From: Archangium violaceum
GTDB lineage: Bacteria > Myxococcota > Myxococcia > Myxococcales > Myxococcaceae
Assembly (NCBI RefSeq): GCF_016859125.1
Contig: NZ_CP069338.1
Span: 9,303,501-9,367,500 of the forward strand
DNA: 64,000 bases
Reading direction: 5' to 3'
The notes beneath the pieces were generated by a model. That model ran no database searches. It saw only the letters and a program-made list of their open reading frames with translations, and had not been told where the DNA came from. Shown piece by piece: positions 40,214 through 50,930 of this stretch. The position numbers and the translations under genes were made by a program. Each line of letters starts with the position of its first letter. Within the stretch, counting starts at the first letter, position 1.

Positions 40214-41350
40214 ATGTCCCGCGCCACCCCTGACTTCGATCCCGCGTCCGTGGACGTGGAGGGCTTCCTGGCCGACATCCGCGCGCTGCGCGCCGAGATC
40301 GATGCCTCCGTCAGCGAGGCGGACCTCGAGCACCTGCGGAAGATCGAGAACTGGGGCCGCGCGGCCACGGCGCTCGGTCTGGCCACCTGCTGGCTGATGC
40401 CCAACCCCCTGAGCGCGGCGGCGATGGGCCTGGGCCGCTCCACGCGCTGGCTGCTGATGCACCACGTGGGACACCGGGGCTACGACCGTGTCCCCGGCGC
40501 CCCCGCGGAGCGGACCAGCAAGGGCTTCGCCAAAGGCAAGCGCCGCTTCGTCGACTGGCTTGACTGGATCATCCCCGAGGCCTGGGTCTTCGAGCACAAC
40601 GTCCTCCACCACTCGTACACCGGCGAGGACGCGGATCCGGATCTGCTCGAGCGCAACGCCGAGGGCTCCCTGCGCGACCCCGAGCGCCCGCTCGCGCTGC
40701 GCTACCTCCAACTCGCGCTGCTCGCGATCACCTGGCGCGCCAGCTACTACTCCCCGGAGACGCTCGCCTCGCTGCGACGCAAGCGCCGCCCGGACGGGCC
40801 CCTGAGCCGCGAGGAGTGGCGCGAGGTGCTGCTGACCGGCTACGCCCCCTACGTCGCCTGGAACTTCGCCGTGCTGCCCGCGCTCTTCCTGCCCCTGGGT
40901 CCGTGGGCCTCGTTCAGCGCCCTGTGTAACTCGCTCATGGCCGAGGTCATCACCAACGTGCACACCTTCCTCGTCGTGGGGCCCAACCACACCGGCGAGG
41001 ACCTGTACCGCTTCGACTCGGCCCCCGAGGGCAAGGGGGAGCGCTACCTCCAGCAGGTCATCGGCAGCGCCAACTACCGCACCGGTGGGGATCTCAACGA
41101 CTACCTCCACCTGTGGCTCAACTACCAGATCGAGCACCACGTCTTCCCCGACCTGTCGATGCTCCAGTACCAGCGCGTGCAGCCCAGGCTGCGCGCCCTG
41201 TGCGAGAAGTACGGCATCCCCTACGTGCAGGAGAGCGTCTGGACGCGCGCGCGGAAGATGGTGGACATCATCGTGGGCAAGAGCTCCATGCGGCGGCTCG
41301 GTCGCCGTGAGGCGGCCTCCGCTCCCGGTCCGCTCCCCGAAGTGGCGTGA
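40214..41350 (+). CDS. membrane fatty acid desaturase
   Basis: 378 residues; a di-iron acyl-lipid or acyl-CoA desaturase that introduces a double bond into fatty acids. The three His boxes are complete: HHVGHRGYD (about 75), HNVLHHSYTGED (about 135) and QIEHHVFPDL (about 305). The last box with Q in place of the first His is typical of front-end desaturases. Membrane segments lie between the boxes. ATG 40214 is preceded by GAGG at a distance. The small Lrp-domain gene overlaps or follows its stop directly. Confidence 0.9.
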   Translation: MSRATPDFDPASVDVEGFLADIRALRAEIDASVSEADLEHLRKIENWGRAATALGLATCWLMPNPLSAAAMGLGRSTRWLLMHHVGHRGYDRVPGAPAERTSKGFAKGKRRFVDWLDWIIPEAWVFEHNVLHHSYTGEDADPDLLERNAEGSLRDPERPLALRYLQLALLAITWRASYYSPETLASLRRKRRPDGPLSREEWREVLLTGYAPYVAWNFAVLPALFLPLGPWASFSALCNSLMAEVITNVHTFLVVGPNHTGEDLYRFDSAPEGKGERYLQQVIGSANYRTGGDLNDYLHLWLNYQIEHHVFPDLSMLQYQRVQPRLRALCEKYGIPYVQESVWTRARKMVDIIVGKSSMRRLGRREAASAPGPLPEVA

Positions 41351-41364
41351 TAGGGTGCGCCCCC

Positions 41365-41604
41365 GTGCACACCATCTTCGTCATGATCAAGTGTGAGCTG
41401 GGGCAGACCTACAAGACCGCGGCCATGATCGCCGACCAGGTCGACGAGGCCGCCGAGGTTCATTCCACCTCGGGCGGGTACGATCTGCTGGCCAAGTTCC
41501 ACCTCGACAAGGACCAGGACATCGGCCGCTTCGTCACCGAGCGCATCCAGACGCTTCCCGGCGTCAAGGACACCTACACCATCACCACCTTCAAGGCCTT
41601 CTGA
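41365..41604 (+). CDS. stand-alone Lrp/AsnC ligand-binding domain protein
   Basis: 79 residues: only the RAM/ligand-binding part of Lrp-family regulators (FVMIKCELGQTYKTAAMIAD, SGGYDLLAKFHL, RIQTLPGVKDTYTITTF), with no DNA-binding helix-turn-helix. Such proteins bind amino acids and may form mixed oligomers with full-length Lrp. GTG 41365 starts the first strand; another GTG at 41347 overlaps the desaturase stop. It is probably co-transcribed with the desaturase. Confidence 0.85.
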   Translation: MHTIFVMIKCELGQTYKTAAMIADQVDEAAEVHSTSGGYDLLAKFHLDKDQDIGRFVTERIQTLPGVKDTYTITTFKAF

Positions 41605-42014
41605 GCCGGCGCGACCGGCGGGTCGGCCTCCCGGGCGTGTTTCATCCCGACTTGTCCGACTGTCGGACGCGTTCGCGCGGAACGCGACCGGAGGAGTTCC
41701 CCGCCCGGGCTCTGGCTGGATCTCCAGCCAGAACTGAACACCGGGCAGCCCCCGGGGCCAATGCAAGTCCAGGACTTCTGACACGAGAATTGTCCAGCGC
41801 AAGGCACAGCACCCCGAGGTGTTTGACGCTGAGTGATATTGGATTTACTGAAAGTGAAGTGCCACTCCGCGTGAAGCACTCCGATTCTGAGAGCCTGTGT
41901 TTTCCAGTGAAACAGGAATAGTATGACTTAGACGGTGAAGTTGTGCATAGTAGGGAACGAGTGCAACTCGGGCTCGGCATGGGGCCATCGAGGGGCATTG
42001 AAGGAGGAATGCGC
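41605..42014. other. 410-base intergenic region before the PhnD-like sensor kinase
   Basis: No gene supported. It contains a perfect TCTGGCTGG/CCAGCCAGA hairpin at 41711-41732, without a T run. An AT-richer stretch at about 41820-41940 includes TTGACG (41823-41828), which may be a -35 element, but its -10 partner is weak. Confidence 0.5.
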
Positions 42015-44219
42015 GTGACCCCGTCCACCACTCCCATCCGTTTCCTGCTCTACCCGTCGCTCGGGGAGGTGCGGGAGCACGTGCGGGTCGAGCTCTTCGG
42101 GCGAGTGCTGTCCGAGCGCCTGGGCCGGCCAGTGGTGATGGAGATCGCGCCCACGTACGAGGTGCTGGAGACGGAGCTGGCCGCGGGCCGGGTGGACATG
42201 GCGTGGGCCACGGCCGAGCAGTGCACCGCCTACGAGCCGCGGGCGCGGGCAGTGCTGCGCTCGGTGCGCTCGGGGAGCTGGCACTACCACGCGGCCCTGG
42301 TGTGCCGCGCGGACGCGCCGCTGACCGTGGAGACGATGAAGGGCAAGCGCGCCGCCTGGGTGGCCCCGCGCTCCACGGGCGGGCACCTGCTGCCCATGCG
42401 CTTCCTGCAGCAGCGGGGGCTGCGCCCGGACGAGCTCTTCTCCGAGCAGCGCTTCCTGGGCACCTACCGCAAGGCGCTCGAGGCCGTGCTCGCCGGAGAG
42501 GCGGATGTGACCTCCGTCTTCTCCAACCACCCGGATGAGCTCGCCATGCGGGCCACCCTGGCCTCGTACGTAGGGGCCGAGGAGTCCAAGCTCGTCACCT
42601 TCGCCTTCACCGAGCCCACCCTGGCCGACGGCATCATCATCACCCGGCGCCTGTCCGAGGCCGATGCCGCCGCGGTGGTGTCCGTGCTCATGCGGATGAA
42701 CATCGACGGGGGAGGTCTGGATATCTTGATGGGGCCCTTCCGGGTGGAGGGCTTCTTCATGTCGTCGGCATCTCGGGAGGAGCTCGAGACGCCCCGGAAG
42801 GTACGCAGCGCCGAATACATGGTGGCGCAGCTGGATGGGGAGGACCGGTGCCTGCGGCTGTGCTCGCCCACGGGCAGGGCCTTTGGCCGGAACGTGAGTC
42901 ACGCCGAGGGGCGGACGCTGGTGGAGGTGCTGGGCGTGGAGGCGGGAGAGCCGCTGCTGACGCTGTTGCGCGCGGTACGCCGCGGCGTCGCGGGTGGCCG
43001 GATGGAGTACCGGCTGGAGGTGGAGGGCGAGACGCGCTGGTACGCGGCGGAGATCAGCCCGTGCGCTCCCGTGGCGGGAGAGACGCAGCCGCGCCTGGCG
43101 CTGCTGGTGCGCGACGTGACGGGGATGCGCGCCCTGGAGGAGCCGCTGTACCGGCTGGCCTCCTTCCCGTTGCTGCACCCCGAGCCCCTGCTGGAACTGG
43201 GCATGGACGGGGAGCTGCGCTTCGCCAACCCGGCCACGCACAAGGCCTTCCCGGAGCTGATCACCCAGGGGGCGGAGCACCCGATGGTGCGAGCGGCGAT
43301 CCAGTGGGCCTGGCGGGGGGCTCCCGCGGGTGAGCCCGCGCCCACGGTGCACCTGGACGGCCGGTACTGGGAGCTGACGGTGGCGCAGCTGTGGGATCCC
43401 CCGGGCCTGCGGGTGTTCGCCCGGGACGTGACGCTGCGCAAGCAGATGGAGGCTCGGCTCATCCAGGCGGACCGGCTGTCGGCGTTGGGCTCGCTGGCGG
43501 CGGCGGTGGGGCACGAGATGAACAACCCGCTGGCCTTCATGCTGGCCAACCTCTCCTTCGCGCGCGAGGAGCTGGAGCGGGTGGGCGAGTCGCTGAAGGC
43601 GAAGGACGAGTCCGTGACGCGGGAGCTGGACGACGTGCTGGAGGCCCTGCGGGAGACGGCGGAGGGGGCGTTGCGGCTCAAGCACATCGTGCAGGATCTG
43701 CGGACGCTCTCGCGCAAGCCGCCGGAGCACCAGGCGCGGGTGGAGGTACAGCCGGTGCTGGAGAACGCGCTGAAGCTGATCCGCGGCGAGCTGAACCACC
43801 GGGCGCGGCTCGAGCGGGACTTCCACGAGATACCGGCGGTGGACGCGGACGAGGCGCGGCTGAGCCAGCTCTTCCTCAACCTGCTGCTCAACGCGGTGCA
43901 ATCGATGGACCCGGCGGAGGCCGAGGACAACGTGCTGCGCGTGGCCGCCTACACCGGGGAGGAGGGCGAGGTGGTGGTGGAGGTGCAGGACACGGGCAAG
44001 GGTCTGCGGCCCGAGGCGCTCTCGCGCATCTTCGAGCCCTTCGTCGCCTCGCGGCCCGGCAGCTCGGGCCTGGGGCTGTCGGTGAGTCATGCCATCGTGA
44101 CGGGCCTGGGCGGCACGCTGCGCGCGGAGAGCCGCCAGGGACGCGGCACGTTGATCACCATCACGCTACCCCCTGCGTGCGAGGCGCTCCAGCCGCAGGC
44201 GGCCCTGCTCGCGGGGTAG
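42015..44219 (+). CDS. sensor histidine kinase with cytoplasmic PhnD-like domain
   Basis: 734 residues. Residues about 5-250 resemble a PhnD/periplasmic phosphonate-binding protein (IRFLLYPSLGEVREHV, GRVDMAWATAEQC, KGKRAAWVAPRSTGGHL), yet no signal peptide or membrane helix is present, so it should sit in the cytoplasm. A PAS-like region follows at about 300-470. The kinase core has the H-box VGHEMNNPLAFML (about 500), the N-box LFLNLLLNAVQSMD and the G-boxes VQDTGKGL and SSGLGLSVSHAIV. GTG 42015 is preferred over ATG 42009, because AAGGAGG (42001-42007) is then seven bases away instead of one. No response regulator adjoins it. Confidence 0.85.
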   Translation: MTPSTTPIRFLLYPSLGEVREHVRVELFGRVLSERLGRPVVMEIAPTYEVLETELAAGRVDMAWATAEQCTAYEPRARAVLRSVRSGSWHYHAALVCRADAPLTVETMKGKRAAWVAPRSTGGHLLPMRFLQQRGLRPDELFSEQRFLGTYRKALEAVLAGEADVTSVFSNHPDELAMRATLASYVGAEESKLVTFAFTEPTLADGIIITRRLSEADAAAVVSVLMRMNIDGGGLDILMGPFRVEGFFMSSASREELETPRKVRSAEYMVAQLDGEDRCLRLCSPTGRAFGRNVSHAEGRTLVEVLGVEAGEPLLTLLRAVRRGVAGGRMEYRLEVEGETRWYAAEISPCAPVAGETQPRLALLVRDVTGMRALEEPLYRLASFPLLHPEPLLELGMDGELRFANPATHKAFPELITQGAEHPMVRAAIQWAWRGAPAGEPAPTVHLDGRYWELTVAQLWDPPGLRVFARDVTLRKQMEARLIQADRLSALGSLAAAVGHEMNNPLAFMLANLSFAREELERVGESLKAKDESVTRELDDVLEALRETAEGALRLKHIVQDLRTLSRKPPEHQARVEVQPVLENALKLIRGELNHRARLERDFHEIPAVDADEARLSQLFLNLLLNAVQSMDPAEAEDNVLRVAAYTGEEGEVVVEVQDTGKGLRPEALSRIFEPFVASRPGSSGLGLSVSHAIVTGLGGTLRAESRQGRGTLITITLPPACEALQPQAALLAG

Positions 44220-44371
44220 GTCGATAGGTCCATGCTCGCGGCGACGGTGGGGCATCGGGGCCGCGGTGAAGCCTGTACGACGCTCAGCCCGTTCGTGCCG
44301 CGACAATGCCCTGGAGGGCTGCCTGTGGCGTGTCTCCTCGCTCCCTAGCGTGCGCTCCTGACGGAGGCTGC

Positions 44372-45661
44372 ATGTCGCGGGGCGCGCGGGACTTGCTGTG
44401 TCTGGCGGTGGGCGGGGTTCTGCTGTCCTGCACCTCCCCGACCGGATGGGTGGGGCCGCTGCCCGCCGAGTGCCAGGAGCTCGCGCCGGCGGAGTCCGGT
44501 CCGGCGACCCATGTCGAGGAGGATGGGTTGCCGGTATTCAACCTGTTCATCTCGGAATCCCTCCCGGATGAACAGGGCTATTTCGTGGCGCGGCTCGTCT
44601 ACCGCGGGCGATGCCAGCCGCTGTGGGTGAGGCTCCGCGGGAACACCTCCCACTTCTTTCCCAAGCGCAGCTTCACCCTCGAGTTCCCGAAGGACGCGCC
44701 CTTCGACGAGCCCCTCCTCGGCGGTGGCTTCACCGGCCGGCGCAAGGTGGTGCTCATCAGCCCGTTCAACGACAACTCCTATGTGCGGAACCGGCTCGCC
44801 TTCACGCTGTGGAACCGGATGTCGCCGGGCCATCTCCCGGTGAAGACCTACAGCGCCGTCGTCTATGTGAACGGGAACTACCAGGGCCTGTACACGGTGG
44901 CCGATCACATCGACAAGCACCTGATGGCGGCGCGGGGACTGGAGAGGGACGGGGAGTTGTTCAAGGCCTCGGGCGATGACGCCAACTTCTCCCACCTGGA
45001 CGTCAAGGGGCGGCCCAAGCGCGATTTGAAGCAGGGTTTCGAGAAGCGGGCGGGACGCCCCGAGTCCGGCGCCGAGGCCTACGACAGCATCCGTGTGTTC
45101 TCGGCCTTCGTGATCGACTCGAGCCCGGAGCGCTTCCGGGAGGAGCGCCACGCATGGATGAAGGCACACGCGTACGAGGACTGGTGGATCTTCTCCACGC
45201 TCATCGTCGCCAACGATTCGGTGTCGAAGAACGCCTACCACTACAGGGATCCGGGTCCCGGAGGCCGGTGGCGCTACATCCCGTGGGATCTCGATGCCAG
45301 CTTCGGCCAGAACTGGGACACGCGGCGCAATGATCCGCGGGAGCGCCCCCTCTTCACGACCCGGAACCACCTGTTCGAGCGGATGCTGGAGGATCCCTCC
45401 ATCGCGGCGTCCATGCGCGAGCGCTACCGGGTGCTGCTCCAGGGGGAGCTGCGCGCGGAGGTGGTGCTCGGGCTCATCGACGAGTACGCGCGGGAGGTGG
45501 CCGCCGCGGCCCGTCGTGACGAGGCCCGGTGGAGGGAGGAGTACCTGAGCTTCTTCCGGTGGAAGACCCGCACGGACTTCACCACCTTCGACGAGGAGGT
45601 GGAGTACCTCCGGTGGTGGGTGCGGACGCGTTGGGGGGAGCTGGAGCAGCAGCTTCCCTGA
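44372..45661 (+). CDS. CotH-family kinase-like lipoprotein
   Basis: 429 residues. A signal peptide with lipobox (VGGVLLSC, cysteine near residue 20) marks it for lipid anchoring. The body is the CotH fold, an atypical protein kinase: LRGNTSHFFPKRSFTLEF, YVNGNYQGLYTVADHIDK, then VANDSVSKNAYHYRDPG and IPWDLDASFGQNW, whose Asp/Asn residues match the CotH active site. Outer-surface CotH proteins phosphorylate spore-coat proteins in Bacillus and bind host proteins in fungi; the role here is unknown. GGAGG precedes ATG 44372. Confidence 0.88.
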   Translation: MSRGARDLLCLAVGGVLLSCTSPTGWVGPLPAECQELAPAESGPATHVEEDGLPVFNLFISESLPDEQGYFVARLVYRGRCQPLWVRLRGNTSHFFPKRSFTLEFPKDAPFDEPLLGGGFTGRRKVVLISPFNDNSYVRNRLAFTLWNRMSPGHLPVKTYSAVVYVNGNYQGLYTVADHIDKHLMAARGLERDGELFKASGDDANFSHLDVKGRPKRDLKQGFEKRAGRPESGAEAYDSIRVFSAFVIDSSPERFREERHAWMKAHAYEDWWIFSTLIVANDSVSKNAYHYRDPGPGGRWRYIPWDLDASFGQNWDTRRNDPRERPLFTTRNHLFERMLEDPSIAASMRERYRVLLQGELRAEVVLGLIDEYAREVAAAARRDEARWREEYLSFFRWKTRTDFTTFDEEVEYLRWWVRTRWGELEQQLP

Positions 45662-45697
45662 GCCCATTCGCCACGTGGGGCCTGATAGAAGACGCCC

Positions 45698-46315
45698 ATG
45701 AACCTCTTCTCATCCGCCTGCCTCGCCGTGTTGCTCACCCTCGCCCCCACCGCCTTCGCCGCCTCGCCGAAGAAGGCGGCGAAACCGGAGCCGGTCAAGA
45801 CGGTACGGGTGGTGCTCCAGACGGAGAAGGGCGAGATCGAGCTGGAGCTCGACGAGACCCACGCGCCCAGGACGGTGCGCAACTTCCTCCACTACGTGGA
45901 CGGTGGCTTCCTCGAGGGTGGGGTGTTCCACCGCACGGTGAAGCCCGACAACCAGCCGGACAACAAGGTGAAGATCGAGGTCATCCAGGGGGGGATCAAC
46001 CCCGCTCGCGAGTCCGAGCAGCTCCCGCCGATTCCGCTCGAGCGCACGAACGAGACGGGGCTCAGGCACAAGGATGGAGCCATCTCGATGGCGCGCGACA
46101 CGCCGGACAGCGCGGTGTCGGACTTCTTCATCTGCGTGGGGGACCAGCCCGGGCTCGATCACGGAGGCAAGCGCAACCCGGATGGGCAGGGCTTCGGTGC
46201 CTTCGGCCGGGTGGTGAAGGGCATGGACGTGGTGCGCGCCATCCAGCAGGCCCCGGCGGAGGGGCAGAAGCTCACCCCCCCGGTCAAGATCCTGCGCGCC
46301 ACGCGCAAGCCGTAA
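45698..46315 (+). CDS. exported cyclophilin-type peptidyl-prolyl isomerase
   Basis: 205 residues. The signal peptide is NLFSSACLAVLLTLAPTAFAA. The cyclophilin domain starts at VVLQTEKGEIELELDETHAP and has the catalytic GGVFHRTVKP, followed by IQGG and the ISMARDTPDSAVSDFFIC strand. Cyclophilins speed proline isomerisation; this one acts in the periplasm. It starts 36 bases after the CotH gene, and is likely co-transcribed with it. Confidence 0.93.
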   Translation: MNLFSSACLAVLLTLAPTAFAASPKKAAKPEPVKTVRVVLQTEKGEIELELDETHAPRTVRNFLHYVDGGFLEGGVFHRTVKPDNQPDNKVKIEVIQGGINPARESEQLPPIPLERTNETGLRHKDGAISMARDTPDSAVSDFFICVGDQPGLDHGGKRNPDGQGFGAFGRVVKGMDVVRAIQQAPAEGQKLTPPVKILRATRKP

Positions 46316-46336
46316 CGAGATGAAGGCCGGCCCGGC

Positions 46337-46720
46337 TCACGGCTGGCGCGGCACCAGGACACACTGGCCGAGCTCCGTGTCACACACGGGCTCGAGCTCT
46401 CTCGGGTCCAGGCAGGCGGCGGTGACGCACTCTCCAGGCTGGCATGCATTGGATGCCTGTTGAGCCAGCATTCGCGCTCGCCGCTGGAACTCGGCGAGGT
46501 TCGCCCTCGAGTTGACCGCACCGAAGCATTGGAATGCTCCCAGGCAGTTCTGCCCGCCAGCCAGGGCGAGCAGATCGATCTCCTGGCAGGTGTCGCCAGC
46601 GCGGCACCGGGCGTAATGGGAGACCAGCTCCGTGGCGCCCTCCTGGAGTTGCTCGCAGTTGGCACATCCCGACAGCCACATCGCCAGCGCAGCCATCCAC
46701 GAAACGAGCATTCGTCTCAT
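46337..46720 (-). CDS. cysteine-rich lipoprotein
   Basis: 127 residues, family not recognised. The signal peptide has a lipobox (WLSGC, cysteine at about 20), and ten cysteines follow in a 100-residue mature part, including NCEQLQ, CRAGDTCQEI and QNCLGAFQCFG. They suggest a disulfide-stapled secreted domain. The start ATG 46720 is chosen because GGAGG (complement of 46729-46733) is eight bases upstream; ATG 46726 would be too close. Convergent with the cyclophilin gene. Confidence 0.75.
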   Translation of the reverse strand: MRRMLVSWMAALAMWLSGCANCEQLQEGATELVSHYARCRAGDTCQEIDLLALAGGQNCLGAFQCFGAVNSRANLAEFQRRARMLAQQASNACQPGECVTAACLDPRELEPVCDTELGQCVLVPRQP

Positions 46721-47086
46721 TCCCATCACCTCCGCGTAGGCCGGTTCCACGTCTCGTCTTCCCCGTGCGCCTCACGCTTCTGGCGATGGGGGCGGACGCA
46801 GCCTGGACACGCGGAGCCGAGCGCGCATCGTCCGGCGGGGAGGCCAGGGGGCTGCCGGGGCCCCATCCGTCCTTCTGTGAAGCGGCGAGGCGAGCATCCT
46901 TGAGCCCGTTCGTTCGCACGGTTCCTCGACGATCAAGCCCTTGCGGATCCGCTCACGCTCCACAATTTAACTCCGAAGCCTCGAAGGGATCGTCCCCCCC
47001 CCAACACCGGGCCCACCAGACTTGGGTCAGCGAGCGCCGAACTCGTAGCCCCCAGGCGATCGTTACGTGGCGCTTGGAGGTTACCG
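46721..47086. other. 366-base intergenic region before the five-PAS kinase
   Basis: No gene supported. It lies between divergent starts. It holds a C9 run at 46994-47002 and an AT-richer patch (ACAATTTAACTCC) near 46962-46974. Only the ribosome-binding site GGAGG at 47076-47080 is clear. Confidence 0.5.
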
Positions 47087-50239
<3,153 letters not shown>

Positions 50240-50329
50240 GAACGTTTGAAGTCACGACAAAGAGGCTTGGCGTTGCCCGCGAGAAATGCTTGCCTCGGCG
50301 CCCCCCCCCACCTGGAAAGGTGCTCATCC

Positions 50330-50755
50330 ATGCGCAACATCCTCGCGACGTCTGTCTCCCTCTTCTCGCTCACCCTTCTTGGACCCGTGGCCTGTGGCGG
50401 CACGGTCGCCGAGCCGGCTCAGGTGCTCTCGGAGCAGACGCAGTCCCTGAACGCCGTGGGCACCGGCTGCTCCTCCGACGCGCAGTGCTCGACCGGGCTG
50501 TGCTGGACCGTGGCGGACTCGTACCCCCTCTACAACCCGTACTGGATCAGCGCCGATAGCTGCACCGAGGAGTGCGGGGGTCCTGGCGACAACGCGTACT
50601 GCCAGCAGCTCGCCGCGGAGTTCAACGCCCCGCATCCCGAGGCCGCGCGCTGCATCGCCGCCCGGGGCGTCTATGACAACTACCCGTACGACGACATCTT
50701 CTACGTGTGCGACCTGCTCCCCGCCGGTCTGGGCGAGGTCCACTGGGTCGAGTAG
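50330..50755 (+). CDS. secreted cysteine-rich lipoprotein
   Basis: 141 residues, family not recognised. The signal peptide ends in a lipobox-like GPVAC. The mature part has nine cysteines, including GTGCSSDAQCSTGLCWTV, a pattern seen in myxobacterial extracellular proteins. GGAAAGG precedes ATG 50330. A C9 tract lies just upstream at 50301-50309. It follows the five-PAS kinase by 90 bases on the same strand. Confidence 0.75.
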   Translation: MRNILATSVSLFSLTLLGPVACGGTVAEPAQVLSEQTQSLNAVGTGCSSDAQCSTGLCWTVADSYPLYNPYWISADSCTEECGGPGDNAYCQQLAAEFNAPHPEAARCIAARGVYDNYPYDDIFYVCDLLPAGLGEVHWVE

Positions 50756-50930
50756 TCACGCGGCGTGACTCGCGTCTTCCAGGGGGATGCGTTCATGGTC
50801 GGGTGAACGCAGGCCTGGGGAGCGCATATCGGAACCTTCGGGGGCGACTGAGCGTGTAGGGAGCCCCCTCTCAGGTGCGATATGGTACCCATCCCCGCCC
50901 TCCGTTTCGGGAAAGGGCCATCCCCCAACC

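Noticed and set aside
46721-47086. Short open frames in the intergenic region before the five-PAS kinase
   Set aside because: No ribosome-binding sites, no protein-like composition and no recognisable motif.
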